A stretch of 64,000 bases of DNA from Acidobacteriaceae bacterium (GTDB lineage: Bacteria > Acidobacteriota > Terriglobia > Terriglobales > Acidobacteriaceae). The notes under the pieces are model-generated. The model was not told the DNA's origin, did not search any database, and worked only from the letters and a program-made list of their open reading frames with translations. This document shows, in pieces, positions 43,441-53,400 of the stretch. How positions within the stretch are numbered: the stretch's first letter is position 1; each line of letters starts with the position of its first letter. Both the position numbers and the translations under genes were made by a program. Location of the stretch: positions 19,054 to 83,053 of the forward strand of contig DAIDLI010000221.1 in assembly GCA_027449545.1 (NCBI GenBank), read 5' to 3'.

Positions 43441-45861
43441 TCAGTAACGGGCCAGCAATCCCGAGGGGGGCCGGTCCGCTGCCTGGGTGGCCCAGCTCTT
43501 GTTCGGCTTATCGCTCATGCGGAAGCGCAGTTCGCCACCGGCCATAATGTCGGCATGCGTGAACCAGCAGCGATGGAGCGGTCTCCCATTCAACTGCACG
43601 CTCTCCACGTAGATGTTGCGATCAGAATTGTTCTCGGCAACGATGCTGAAGGTTGTGCCGGCATGAGGGTTGCGGAGCACGGCGCGATTCACGAGCGGAC
43701 TGCCAAGCACATACACACCCGTGACTGCATTCACCGGATAAAAGCCCAGCGCGGCGAAGTTGAACCAGGTGGAGATCTGGCCGCAGTCGTCATTGCCGGG
43801 CACGCCCGCCGGGGTGTTCTTGTAGATCCGCGCCACCTGGCGCACGCGCTCCTGGGTCTTCCAGGGCGCGCCGGCGAAAGCATACAGATACGGGATATGG
43901 TTGCTGGGCTCGTTTCCCTGCGCATCCTGGCCGATCATGCCGCTGATATCGGGAGGCGAATTGAGGATATTCGAGGGGGCAGAGAAGAGGGCATCGAGCT
44001 TGGCGACGAAGGCCTGGTCGCCACCGAAAAGATCGATCAGACCCTGCACGTCCTGCATCACGTTGAAGGTCGCCTGCCAGGCGTCGGACTCGGTGTAGTC
44101 GGTCCAGTACTGCTGATCGGGACGAAAGGGCTCGCGCCACTTGCCATGTTCCGTTTTGCCGCGCATAAAGCCTGTTGTGCGATCGAAGAGGTTTCTGTAG
44201 TTCTGGCCGAGCTTGTAGAACATGGCTGCGTCGTCGTGGCGGCCGAGCAAGTCGGCCATGGCGCCCACGCACCAATAGTCGTAGGCGAAATCGAGCGTCC
44301 GCGACACCGATTGCCGACCTGGGCCGCTTGCGACGTAGCCCAAGCTGCGGAACTGCTCCTGCAGGGACTTATTGTCGTTGGCGGTGGCGCCGACCATCGC
44401 CGTATCGCGCATCGCGTTGTAGGCAGCTTCCACATCAAAGTCCCGCAGCCCGCGCGTGTAGGCGCCCACGATCAGGCCGACGACATGGAATCCGGTCATG
44501 CACCAGGTCTCATTGCCCCAGAGCGGCCATACCGGAAGCGAGTGCTGACCGAGCTGACGATAATCGGCCAGCATGGTCTTCACGATGTCGCCGATGCGTT
44601 GCGGCTGCATCAGGCAGAGGAAGGGAAATTCTCCCCGGTAGATATCCCAAATCGAGAGGGTGGTGTATTTCGTGAAGCCTGGGTTGGGATAGTTTTTGTG
44701 GTCCTGTCCGCGGTAGGCGCCATCCACGTCGTTGAAGGTGGCGGGCGCCACCATTCCGTGGTAGGCGGCGGTCGCAAAGACCTGCTGCAGCTTGGGATCG
44801 GGCAGCGTGGCGTTGAGAGGGCTGAGCGTATGGTTCCACTGCTGTTGATTGTGACGCCGCGTCGCTTCAAAATCCCACTGCTGGATCTCGGCCGCCAGAT
44901 TCTTGGCGGCGCCCTCCACGCTCGTGCCTGAGATTCCCACACGCACAAGAATCTCTCTGTCGGCCGCCGGGTGGGTGAGGATCAGCTTGACCTGCGTACC
45001 AGTGATGCGATCGCCAACGGAGGCGGGCCGCACAGCGCCGTCCACCTGCGTTTCGGCCGCACTGAACGGCTGAGAGGATTCGAGAACGAAGAAGACCTGC
45101 TTATCCTTGGCCCATCCGTGGGTGGAGCGCACGCCGGTGATGCGCGTGGCGCTCTCCAAGCGCAGTTCGGCGGCGTAGACCTTGGAACCGATGCCGTGCG
45201 TCAGATCGAGCATCACGCCGCGGCGCGTTCCGGCCGGCAGCGCCGGATAGCGGTAGCGGTGCAGACCGCAGCGCGTGGTGGCCGTCAGCTCGACATAGAC
45301 GTCCGGGGTGTCGAGATGCACGGCATAATAGCCCGGCTGAGAGATTTCACGCTGATGTGAGAAGCTCGAACGGTAGCCGGATTCGGCTGCATCGAAGACC
45401 CATCCCGAGTTGTTGCCGACTGCCTCCAGCTGAGCCTCGGCCTGCGGGCCAGGGTTGCCGGTGTTCCAGCCCCAGTTGCGACTATCCACGACTGGCATCA
45501 GCAATACGTCGCCCAGGTCTGCCGCCCCTGTGCCCTGCAGATGAGTATGGCTGAAACCCAAGATGTAGTTGTCCGGATAGTGATAGCCAGAACAATGGTC
45601 CCACCCATCGATGCCCCGCTCGCCATTCCACTTGGGCTCTGGCGCGCCGCTGGTGTCCGGACTCAACTGGAGCATGCCAAACGGCGCCACGGCGCCCGGA
45701 AACATGTGTCCGTGCCAGCCGGTGCCGATCAGCGGGTGGACGTCTGGAAACAATGCTTCCGCGGCCCCGGTCGCTTCCTGAGCGTTGGCAAGGCGATACG
45801 CGGGCGGGGCTGTGCTGATTGCCACGGCCGCGCATGTCTTCAGAAATTCGCGTCTACGCAT
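43441..45861 (-). CDS. GH92 exo-alpha-mannosidase, Tat-exported
   Basis: The 806-residue protein starts with a twin-arginine signal (MRRREFLKTCAAVAIS). It has the two-domain GH92 structure: an N-terminal beta-sandwich (VHPLIGTGWHGHMFPGAVAP, GFSHTHLQGTGAADLGD) and a C-terminal alpha/alpha barrel with GNETWCMTGF, NEPSNHIPYLY (catalytic glutamate of the family) and GNDDCGQIS. GH92 enzymes are calcium-dependent and remove alpha-1,2-, 1,3-, 1,4- or 1,6-linked mannose from mannans and N-glycans. It lies in the mannan half of the locus, followed on the same strand by the GH16-sensor gene. Confidence 0.94.
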   Translation of the reverse strand: MRRREFLKTCAAVAISTAPPAYRLANAQEATGAAEALFPDVHPLIGTGWHGHMFPGAVAPFGMLQLSPDTSGAPEPKWNGERGIDGWDHCSGYHYPDNYILGFSHTHLQGTGAADLGDVLLMPVVDSRNWGWNTGNPGPQAEAQLEAVGNNSGWVFDAAESGYRSSFSHQREISQPGYYAVHLDTPDVYVELTATTRCGLHRYRYPALPAGTRRGVMLDLTHGIGSKVYAAELRLESATRITGVRSTHGWAKDKQVFFVLESSQPFSAAETQVDGAVRPASVGDRITGTQVKLILTHPAADREILVRVGISGTSVEGAAKNLAAEIQQWDFEATRRHNQQQWNHTLSPLNATLPDPKLQQVFATAAYHGMVAPATFNDVDGAYRGQDHKNYPNPGFTKYTTLSIWDIYRGEFPFLCLMQPQRIGDIVKTMLADYRQLGQHSLPVWPLWGNETWCMTGFHVVGLIVGAYTRGLRDFDVEAAYNAMRDTAMVGATANDNKSLQEQFRSLGYVASGPGRQSVSRTLDFAYDYWCVGAMADLLGRHDDAAMFYKLGQNYRNLFDRTTGFMRGKTEHGKWREPFRPDQQYWTDYTESDAWQATFNVMQDVQGLIDLFGGDQAFVAKLDALFSAPSNILNSPPDISGMIGQDAQGNEPSNHIPYLYAFAGAPWKTQERVRQVARIYKNTPAGVPGNDDCGQISTWFNFAALGFYPVNAVTGVYVLGSPLVNRAVLRNPHAGTTFSIVAENNSDRNIYVESVQLNGRPLHRCWFTHADIMAGGELRFRMSDKPNKSWATQAADRPPSGLLARY

Positions 45862-45884
45862 AGAGCCTGTCTATCTCCGAACTA

Positions 45885-45892
45885 AAACGTTT
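45885..45892. promoter_or_regulatory. LacI-type core palindrome upstream of GH92
   Basis: The perfect palindrome AAACGTTT lies 24 bp upstream of the GH92 start codon inside the 102-bp spacer. It matches the AANCGNTT core of many LacI-family operators. It is only a short motif and no LacI-type gene is in the window. Confidence 0.3.
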
Positions 45893-45963
45893 CTTGTTGC
45901 CAGCCGCTCTCATGACAGAAATTTCCAAGCTTCTGGACCACCCATGCTGAGAATTTGAAAGGA

Positions 45964-47112
45964 TCAGTGATAGTCCAACTGGTCCTTGCCGGGAAGCTTC
46001 GGGAAGGGCTGATGCGGCTCAACCTGGTACCAGTAGGCCACAGAGGCAATGTCGTCCTGGAGCGGCAGGTATCTGCCGCCGCTCTGCCAGCCCAGCGCCT
46101 GAATGGTGACGCGGATATCGGAGTTGAAGCGTATCGGATCCGGGATATGCCAGCGGTACATTCCAAAGCGCTGCTGCGATTGATACAGGCCATCGGGGCG
46201 AATCACCTGAACCAGGCCGGAGTAGGGCGCGGTGAACTCCTCATATTGATGGGTCTGCTTGTTCTCAAAGTTGTAGGAGCCGCCGAAGTAATCTTCCGTG
46301 CCGGTGGAAACGATGGTCGGAAATTGCTTATCCCCGTCGAGATAGAACTTGACTTCGCCTTCTCCCCACCAACCCGAACTATGGCTGCCCCAGGCAATAT
46401 AGGTGCCCACATATTGTCCTTTGCCTTTGACACCGTCGAGGATGGTATAGACCTGCTTATAGGGCAGAGGGTTCACGCGACGGAACTGGGCATGAAAATA
46501 CGCCTCATCTTTCGAAACGGAAGTAGCCGTGTAATCCACCTCATAGTAAATCCGGATGGGGTGGTCGTCTAGATTCTCCAGCGTCATCTTCGCATGCTTG
46601 CGAAACGGCATCTGCCAATAGCAGTTGAAGGCACTGCCGGGGTTCACTGCAACTGGAATAGAGGAGAGCCGGGCGTACTTTCCCCAGCCCATGGCAAAGA
46701 AATCCCCGACCGGCACCTCGACGGATGGATCCTGCTCACCGTCCCAGTAGAAGCGCAGGATGGAGAGACGCCAGTTCCCGGTCACCGTCATCCAGATGTG
46801 TTCAATGGCTCCGGGCCCCTGGATATCGGCAAGCGTGAAGGTCTGGCCGGGCTGCACCAGCACTGAGGGATTCTCTTTCCAGCCCTGGCCCAGCTCGCGT
46901 GCAGCACGGGCCGCCGTGCCATGGGTGCTCATGGCCCCTTTGCCCTTGGCGCCGGTGGGATTCTCAGGAGTGATGGAGAAGGATTGCGCCGAGGACAGGC
47001 GGCTGAGATTGCCCAGCGTATTGTCGAGGCCGTTATAGCTGGAGGACTGCGCATGGGCAAGAGCCGACAAGCAGATTCCCCAAAAAATGTAGACAAACCA
47101 GCGAGTCCTCAT
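45964..47112 (-). CDS. DUF2961 / GH172 family glycoside hydrolase
   Basis: The 382-residue protein has a signal peptide (MRTRWFVYIFWGICLSALAHA) and the DUF2961 double jelly-roll: LADIQGPGAIEHIWMTV, ILRFYWDGEQDPSVEVPVGD, YWQMPFRKHAKM and the signature GTEDYFGGSYNF. The family is now classified as GH172, with members acting on fructofuranosides and D-arabinofuranosides; whether this one cuts a furanose side chain is unknown. GAGGAG precedes ATG 47112 by 5 nt, so the start is moved in from 47166. It follows the six-hairpin gene closely and is likely co-transcribed. Confidence 0.87.
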   Translation of the reverse strand: MRTRWFVYIFWGICLSALAHAQSSSYNGLDNTLGNLSRLSSAQSFSITPENPTGAKGKGAMSTHGTAARAARELGQGWKENPSVLVQPGQTFTLADIQGPGAIEHIWMTVTGNWRLSILRFYWDGEQDPSVEVPVGDFFAMGWGKYARLSSIPVAVNPGSAFNCYWQMPFRKHAKMTLENLDDHPIRIYYEVDYTATSVSKDEAYFHAQFRRVNPLPYKQVYTILDGVKGKGQYVGTYIAWGSHSSGWWGEGEVKFYLDGDKQFPTIVSTGTEDYFGGSYNFENKQTHQYEEFTAPYSGLVQVIRPDGLYQSQQRFGMYRWHIPDPIRFNSDIRVTIQALGWQSGGRYLPLQDDIASVAYWYQVEPHQPFPKLPGKDQLDYH

Positions 47113-47169
47113 CCTGCTCCTCATTGCGGTGAAAGGTTGCACAAAATCAGACGGGGAACGAAACATAGA

Positions 47170-48786
47170 TTACTCCGTGACAAGGTGGATGCGATGCACA
47201 TTCCGTTGCTCGCGCCAGACATAGCCGTGGCGGGAGGGCATCCGAATTTTTAGATCGCCAATTTTCTCGCCCGCAGCGAGTTGGAGCGTGAGCTCCGCTC
47301 CAGTTCCTCGCCTTCGAAAGCGAATGTGGGCTCTGACAATGCCGTGGCCCGTGTCAATCGGCCAATTGTCTGCCTCGACACCTTTCCAGCCGGGTGGAAT
47401 CCGCGGAATGAGACGTACGTAAAGGGGATTGAGATCGTCGACGCCCAGCAGGAGACGAGAGATTTTGAGCGGCTCGGAGACATTGACCAGATTGAGCGCG
47501 CCGCAACCTTCGGCCAGCGTGACCTTGCCTTCCGCGTCGGGCGAATAGGTGCGCTCATAGAAGTAGTATCGGGAGGCGCGATGCAGTTTATAGCCGGGCA
47601 ACGGCTGGTAGGTGGCATTGGCAAGCCAGGAGATGGCTTTGTCGGCCATCGAGAGCCGGTCGAAGAGCAGCATATCCTGCGTGGCATACCCTTGCCCGTA
47701 AGAAGGACTGGTGCCCAGTCCCTTCGCCAGCCGGTCCGTCTGACTCCAGATGCCGTAGCGATCAAACTCTTTTTTGCGCAGAGGCGTTTCGTAGAGATCC
47801 TGGAAGGTCTTTTCGCTGTGCTCAATTCCCTTCCAGGAGGAATCGAGGGGCAGGAAGCCCTGGACGTCTGCGTACATGGCAGCCACGCCATTGAGACTCC
47901 CGGTGCCCAGGTTCACCGGGCTATTGAGCACCGCTGCATCCGGCTTCATGGTACGGGTATCGATCGCCCATATCCAGGCGCCATCCCCGGCCACCAGATA
48001 CTTGTCCATTGCCTCGCGCATTTTGTGCGCCAGCAGGCGATCTTGCTGGGCAGCGGCAGGCTGCCCAATCTGATCGGCCATGCGCGCGACGGCCTGGAGG
48101 GCAAGAGCGATGAGGCCGTTCTGCACGACGTTGTAACACTCGCCCGGTATGCGCATGCCGCAACCGAATTCGCCTGTGCCGGCGATCAGCGGCTTGTTCT
48201 GAAGGGCGTAAGCGAAATAGGCTACCGGCGAGGAAGGCTGAAAGAGAAATTGGCGAATGTGCTGGCGCGTGGAGTTGTCCTGGGGAAGGCGCTCCCACAA
48301 CTCGGCCAGGGCAATCACAATCGCTCCGGTGCCATCGAACTCCGTTCCCGACCCGGGCTCTCCTCTGCGGAAGTACCGCGGAAATGCGTAAAAGCCTTGC
48401 TGGTTCTTCCGGACGAGATGCATGAGGCACTCGGCCAGAAGCGAGGCGTGCGCATCGTATCCGCGCATCACCAGTTCGCGCATGAAGGTTCCGGCATCAC
48501 GGGTCCACATGGTTCCCGCCCAAGGCATCCCGGGAGCCGATGCGCTGATGAAGCCGGCCGGAAAGCCGTCGCGCGCCTGGGGATAGAAGTTCTCCTGAAG
48601 AACGCCACGGAAGGAGGCTTCTACTTCGCGCGAGAACAGCTCGGCTGTCTTCGATCCGTAGAAACGAAGTCGGACGGGGCGATCCTCCTGGAGGCGGATG
48701 GAGGCTCCTGAAACCTGTGCTCTCGCCTGCCGCACTGGAGGCGCGATTCCGAGAAGTAGCAAAAGGAGGAAGAGCTTAATTCTCAT
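47170..48786 (-). CDS. Secreted six-hairpin (alpha/alpha)6-barrel glycosidase-like protein
   Basis: The 538-residue protein has a signal peptide (MRIKLFLLLLLLGIAPP) and a helical body with the cadence of six-hairpin glycosidases: GTMWTRDAGTFMRELVMRGY (acidic residue after a Trp, near residue 95), GTEFDGTGAIVIALAELWER, CYNVVQNGLIALALQAVARM and QGYATQDMLLFDRL. A C-terminal beta-sandwich (about 450-538) ends the chain. I cannot assign a numbered family; substrate is inferred only from the mannan-directed neighbours. ATG 48786 with AGGGA 8 nt upstream is preferred to an upstream ATG at 48855 that would bury the signal peptide. Confidence 0.78.
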   Translation of the reverse strand: MRIKLFLLLLLLGIAPPVRQARAQVSGASIRLQEDRPVRLRFYGSKTAELFSREVEASFRGVLQENFYPQARDGFPAGFISASAPGMPWAGTMWTRDAGTFMRELVMRGYDAHASLLAECLMHLVRKNQQGFYAFPRYFRRGEPGSGTEFDGTGAIVIALAELWERLPQDNSTRQHIRQFLFQPSSPVAYFAYALQNKPLIAGTGEFGCGMRIPGECYNVVQNGLIALALQAVARMADQIGQPAAAQQDRLLAHKMREAMDKYLVAGDGAWIWAIDTRTMKPDAAVLNSPVNLGTGSLNGVAAMYADVQGFLPLDSSWKGIEHSEKTFQDLYETPLRKKEFDRYGIWSQTDRLAKGLGTSPSYGQGYATQDMLLFDRLSMADKAISWLANATYQPLPGYKLHRASRYYFYERTYSPDAEGKVTLAEGCGALNLVNVSEPLKISRLLLGVDDLNPLYVRLIPRIPPGWKGVEADNWPIDTGHGIVRAHIRFRRRGTGAELTLQLAAGEKIGDLKIRMPSRHGYVWREQRNVHRIHLVTE

Positions 48787-48885
48787 GCTGCTTTCCCTTT
48801 TCGCGTTGACGCCGATGAGGTGCATGAGCCCCGATTTCCGCTTGTTCTGTGCCAACTCCAGTACCTATGCCTCTGTGGAGCGTGT

Positions 48886-50373
48886 TTATCCCCGCCGGTC
48901 TCTGGGCTCCCAGGACCAGCCGGGCTCGTTTTTGTGAGGCGGGCGCGGCGAGGCTCCCGGCGGCGTTGAGACAGCGCCAACGTTGGACTTGAGTGTGGCG
49001 TAAGCTTCGACGACCTGAGGAGGAAAGGTGGGCATCATGATTTCCAGATCGTGCATGAGCTGTTGCACGATGTCGGGATGCAGATCGGCTACGTCGTAGC
49101 TTTCTCCCGGATCGAGCACGACGTTATACAGTTCGGGGCGCGCCAGCCATGCGCTTTTTCTCGATGCCGTGCTGCGGTCGTTGATGTAAATCTCGCCGGC
49201 GATGCCCTGGGCCACGCGCAGCTTCCAATCCTGGCGGCGGATGCAATGGATGTCGATGCCGCGGTCGCCCATGGGGCTGAAATAGAGGATGGGCTTCTGT
49301 TCCGAGGCGCGCTTACCTTCCAACAACACCTCTGCCCGGTCGGAGCCGTCCAGAGGCTTGGGCGGAAGCTTGAGGCCGCAGACAGTGCATAGTGTTGGCA
49401 GCACGTCAAGGTTGGAGCACCATTCGTCGATGAGGGTGCCCCCGGTTATGACGCCCGGCCATTTGGCCAGGAAGGGCACGCGGAAGCCACCCTCAAAGGT
49501 GGATGCTTTGCGGCCGCGCAGCGCTCCCGGGCATCCCTGATACCAGGGGCCGTGATCGCTTGTAAAGATGATCAGGGTGTCGTCGGCGAAGCCTTTGCGG
49601 TGCACCGCCTTCATCACTTCGCTGACGCTCCAGTCGATCTCCGCGATAGCGTCGCCGACATTGCCGAACCTGGTTTTTCCCGCGAACCGCTCCGACGCGC
49701 GGGCCGGATCGTGCGGATACGAGAAGGCCATGTAGAGGAAAAAGGGCTCATTGCCCTGCTGCTCAATGTAGTGGGTCGCTTCCTTGGTGTAGCGCGGCGT
49801 CAGCTCCTTGCGATCGGTATCCTGCTCGAGAATCGTGGTATCCCGGATCAGCGGGAGAGGCTTCATATCGACGCTGTACGGGACGCCATAGAACGAATCG
49901 AAACCGCGGTTGGTGGGCAGATATTCCGGCTTGTCGCCGAGGTGCCATTTGCCGATGGCCTTGGTCTTGTATCCGGCATCGTGAAACAGATTCGAGAGCA
50001 GGGTTTCATCCAGCGAGGTTCCGTAGAGCGAATGCGGTCCAAAGGCGCCGGTAGTATGACTCCGGGTGCCGTAGCGGCCGGTAAGCAATCCGGCACGCGA
50101 TGCCGAGCAGATGGGGTGCGCTGCGTTGAAGCGTGTGCAGCGCAGCCCCTCTGCCGCCATGGCGTCAAGGTGTGGCGTAGGGAGATGCGAACCGTAACAG
50201 CCTAAATCCCCGTAGCCCAGGTCGTCGCAGATCATGAGGATAACGTTTGGGCGCCGGTGACGCTTACGGAAGTTGCCGGATGCGGTGTGGCCTTCAGGCA
50301 GCGCCAGGGCTGACACCGTAGTGCCTGCGGCCACACCGGATGAAACCAGCGCCAGAAAATCGCGACGATTCAT
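48886..50373 (-). CDS. Type I sulfatase (S1 family), Tat-exported
   Basis: The 495-residue protein carries a Tat-type signal (MNRRDFLALVSSGVAAG) and a full alkaline-phosphatase-like sulfatase domain. DDLGYGDLGCYGSH (metal aspartates 50-51) is followed by CSASRAGLLTGR, where Cys89 is the residue converted to formylglycine, and by FTSDHGPWYQG for the second metal site. It would remove sulfate esters from a saccharide. No formylglycine-generating enzyme or anSME is in the window, and activation must come from elsewhere. It lies between GH38 and the six-hairpin gene on the same strand. Confidence 0.93.
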   Translation of the reverse strand: MNRRDFLALVSSGVAAGTTVSALALPEGHTASGNFRKRHRRPNVILMICDDLGYGDLGCYGSHLPTPHLDAMAAEGLRCTRFNAAHPICSASRAGLLTGRYGTRSHTTGAFGPHSLYGTSLDETLLSNLFHDAGYKTKAIGKWHLGDKPEYLPTNRGFDSFYGVPYSVDMKPLPLIRDTTILEQDTDRKELTPRYTKEATHYIEQQGNEPFFLYMAFSYPHDPARASERFAGKTRFGNVGDAIAEIDWSVSEVMKAVHRKGFADDTLIIFTSDHGPWYQGCPGALRGRKASTFEGGFRVPFLAKWPGVITGGTLIDEWCSNLDVLPTLCTVCGLKLPPKPLDGSDRAEVLLEGKRASEQKPILYFSPMGDRGIDIHCIRRQDWKLRVAQGIAGEIYINDRSTASRKSAWLARPELYNVVLDPGESYDVADLHPDIVQQLMHDLEIMMPTFPPQVVEAYATLKSNVGAVSTPPGASPRPPHKNEPGWSWEPRDRRG

Positions 50374-50424
50374 TGCTCCTCCACTTCGATATCCGTACCG
50401 ATGCTTCTTGCGTGAGTTCTCAGG

Positions 50425-53400
50425 TTACTTTCCTTCCGCTTTCGCGACCAAGCGAACGGTGACGATCTGGTGCGGATGAACTGCGACGCGGAAGCCGTGC
50501 ACGCCGTCCAGGGGCAAGTCGTGCTGATCGCGCTCCACAGCATCGGTCTGGATGGCTTGTGCCAGGTCGATGCGCGGCACCTGGACAAGCACCTGCCGCT
50601 CAGCGCCTCCCAGATCGAGAAGGCGGAGGATGGTGCCTTTCCCGTCTTCCGCGGGCTTCCAGTCCTCGACCAGCAAGGCCGGATCCTTCAACTGGAGATA
50701 ACTTCCCTCCAGAGACGCGGCGCTTTGCGCGGGCTGGATGGCCTTATCCTGCCTGGTGACCACATCGAGTTCCATGGGCGTGGCCTCTTCCCAGCCCATG
50801 CGACTCAAAGCAACGGGATCAGTGGAAGCAGCGCTGGTGACCACATACCGGAGCCGTGTGTTCCCCCCTTGCGATGCATCGTAGTTCGTGCTCCAGTAGT
50901 TGTTCATGGCGTAGGAGAAGATCGTTCCCCTGCGCACGCCGAACTGCTTGGGCCAGGCGCCCCGGTAAATATCGCCGAGGGTGACCAGGGAGGCATCGAG
51001 CGGCATTACCGTTCCCGACACGCCGTTCTGCTCGACCGAAACCCAATGCTGGACAGAGAACCACTCGTGACCCGCACCCGGATACATGTTCTTTGCCGGA
51101 TTCACCACTCCGTTCTGGATCTCGTAATCGAATTGCGGATGGTCCATTGCGAAGGGGAACGCGAAATAGACAGCCTCGCGGGTTCGGACGGCCTTCTTGG
51201 CGATATCTTCGATGAATTCAATTTTCTTCTGATGATCGAACAGCCGGAGTTCCGTAGTTACGGCGGGAGTGTTCGTATCGGTGGACTGCATGCGCGCCAC
51301 CCAGCCGTACGGCTCATGTGTAACCGAGATCAGGCGGCCGCTATGGGCGCCATCCACGGTGAGCTTAGGCAGGAGCTCAATGGTTCGATACTGCAGAAGC
51401 GTGTTCGGACGGTGATCGCCCCCGGAAACATAGAGATACTGACCGAAGCGATAAGGGCTTTGCTGATCGACGAGTTCCCTGCCGAGCTGCTTGTCATAGA
51501 TGCTGCGTACTGCGCCGCTGGCCGGATCCAGCTCGATGCGATAGAAGCGGTTCTGGAGGGTTGTGGTTTGCACGGGAGCGGGCGCCGCGGGAGCTGCGTT
51601 CTTCGTGGCCCGCAGCTTGTATACCTTGTACCCGAAGGCCGGCACATCCGCAGCCAGGAACTGCGCCTTGGTCAATTTGGTGCTGCTCTGCACGATGGCG
51701 ACGGGAACAACTGCTCCGCTGGAGGAGTCAACAATCTCGCGGCCCTTGGGCAGATCGAAGCGCACCACTGCGGTGCGCTTCCAATTCAGAAGGTTGAAGA
51801 CAATCAGACTGTTGCGCCCTGCGGGGATGGCATTTGCCAGGTCCGCCATGCTGTTCCGCGCCACATAGTCGGCCGCCTGCCGGGCGTCGGCCGCATACAT
51901 CTGCTTGATCTTGGACTGGTGCTCTGACTCGTCGCTCGAAGGATCGGACCAACTGTCGTGCGAGGTCCATGTATGCTCATCCATGAGCACCATGTCGGTC
52001 CACATACGATCGAGGGTGTTCTTGTCGGCGGTGAGGCGCGGATTCACGATTCCGGTCAGTGTCGCCAGCTTCTCGGCCGATGGGGCTCGGCTCTCATTCT
52101 GCCGCTCCTGCGCGGCAAGACGCGCATTGGAAGCGATGCCATCCTCCCAGTAAGGTCCGCCATCGCCGCTCACAGTCGGAAACTTGCCACCAAACTGCGC
52201 CGCGATGGTCTTGAGGGCCGCCGCAAATCCGGAGTACTGAATTCGGGGGTAGGCGAATTCGCGATTCCACTCACCAGCGAGCTGCGCTTGCTGAGGGAAG
52301 AGATCGGTATTTTCCTGCTGCGTCCCGAACAGAATCACGGCATTTGCCTTGTAACTCGGGCGCTCGTAAGTCTTGAGGAAGATGGGGACGGTGGCGCGTC
52401 CGGCATTCACCAGAGGAGGAACGCCGAAGAGAATGCCGCCTTCCCAGTAGTGACGGCCGTACCAGAAGAGGACTTTGTTGCCGTCAGGGCCGATCCACCA
52501 GAACGGGGAGTTTTCATTGAGGCGGCCTTGAATATCTGAGGGACCGCGCGTGAGATGCCCGTTGGGACCGGCGACGAGATACTTGATTCCTGCATCCGCC
52601 AACACCGAGGCGTAGGACCATGAGTAAGAAGGCACATCGGCGATATCGGCGTAATTGAAGGGCGTGCCATGCTCACGGCTGAAGTTCGCGCTGGCATACA
52701 GCGAGCGGATGAGCGTTTCTGCGGTGGGGAATCCGGTGAGCAGGTTGGCGTACTCGGCCGGCACAAACAGTTTGCCACTCCGCATATCAGTGATGGCACG
52801 CTGTTGATCGGATGGAGAGCGAGTCTGCATGAACTGAGCGAGATCCCAAGCGCCGTCCACGCTGTAGCAGAACCCCGGAACGCGCGCGGCAAATTCCATT
52901 GCTTCGTCCATGGCGCGATCCTGAATCGCCGCCACCTTGGGCTGGTAATCTGAGTAGCCGACGTCAAGGTGAATATGCGGCACCAGCAGCAGGGTCCACT
53001 TCTTCTGGGGATCGAGTTGCTGCTGCGCATGGAAGGTTCTGCCGCCGATCTTCCACTTCATACCTGCGGGAGTATTGGCAGCGAACTCGGGCACCTCAAA
53101 CCTGGCTCTTTGCTGACCGAAGTCAGTGTCTCCGCGCAGTTCCGCCCGATATTGCTTGCCCCCGACACTCAACTGGATGCTGCCGGCGCGCCGAAACCCG
53201 CTCTGACTACGCACGAACACGTCCACGATCTCGCGCAAGCTTGCGGACTGCCCGACAAAGAAGACGGTCGGCTGAATGGCAGCCGAAGATGCGGGATGAG
53301 ACTTAGAGGATGGGGCGGCATCTAACTCAACTGCATCGTAGGTCAGCGTCGAATCGGGAACCGGATCGCCCTTCTCCTTGATCATCTGAAAGGTGATGCT

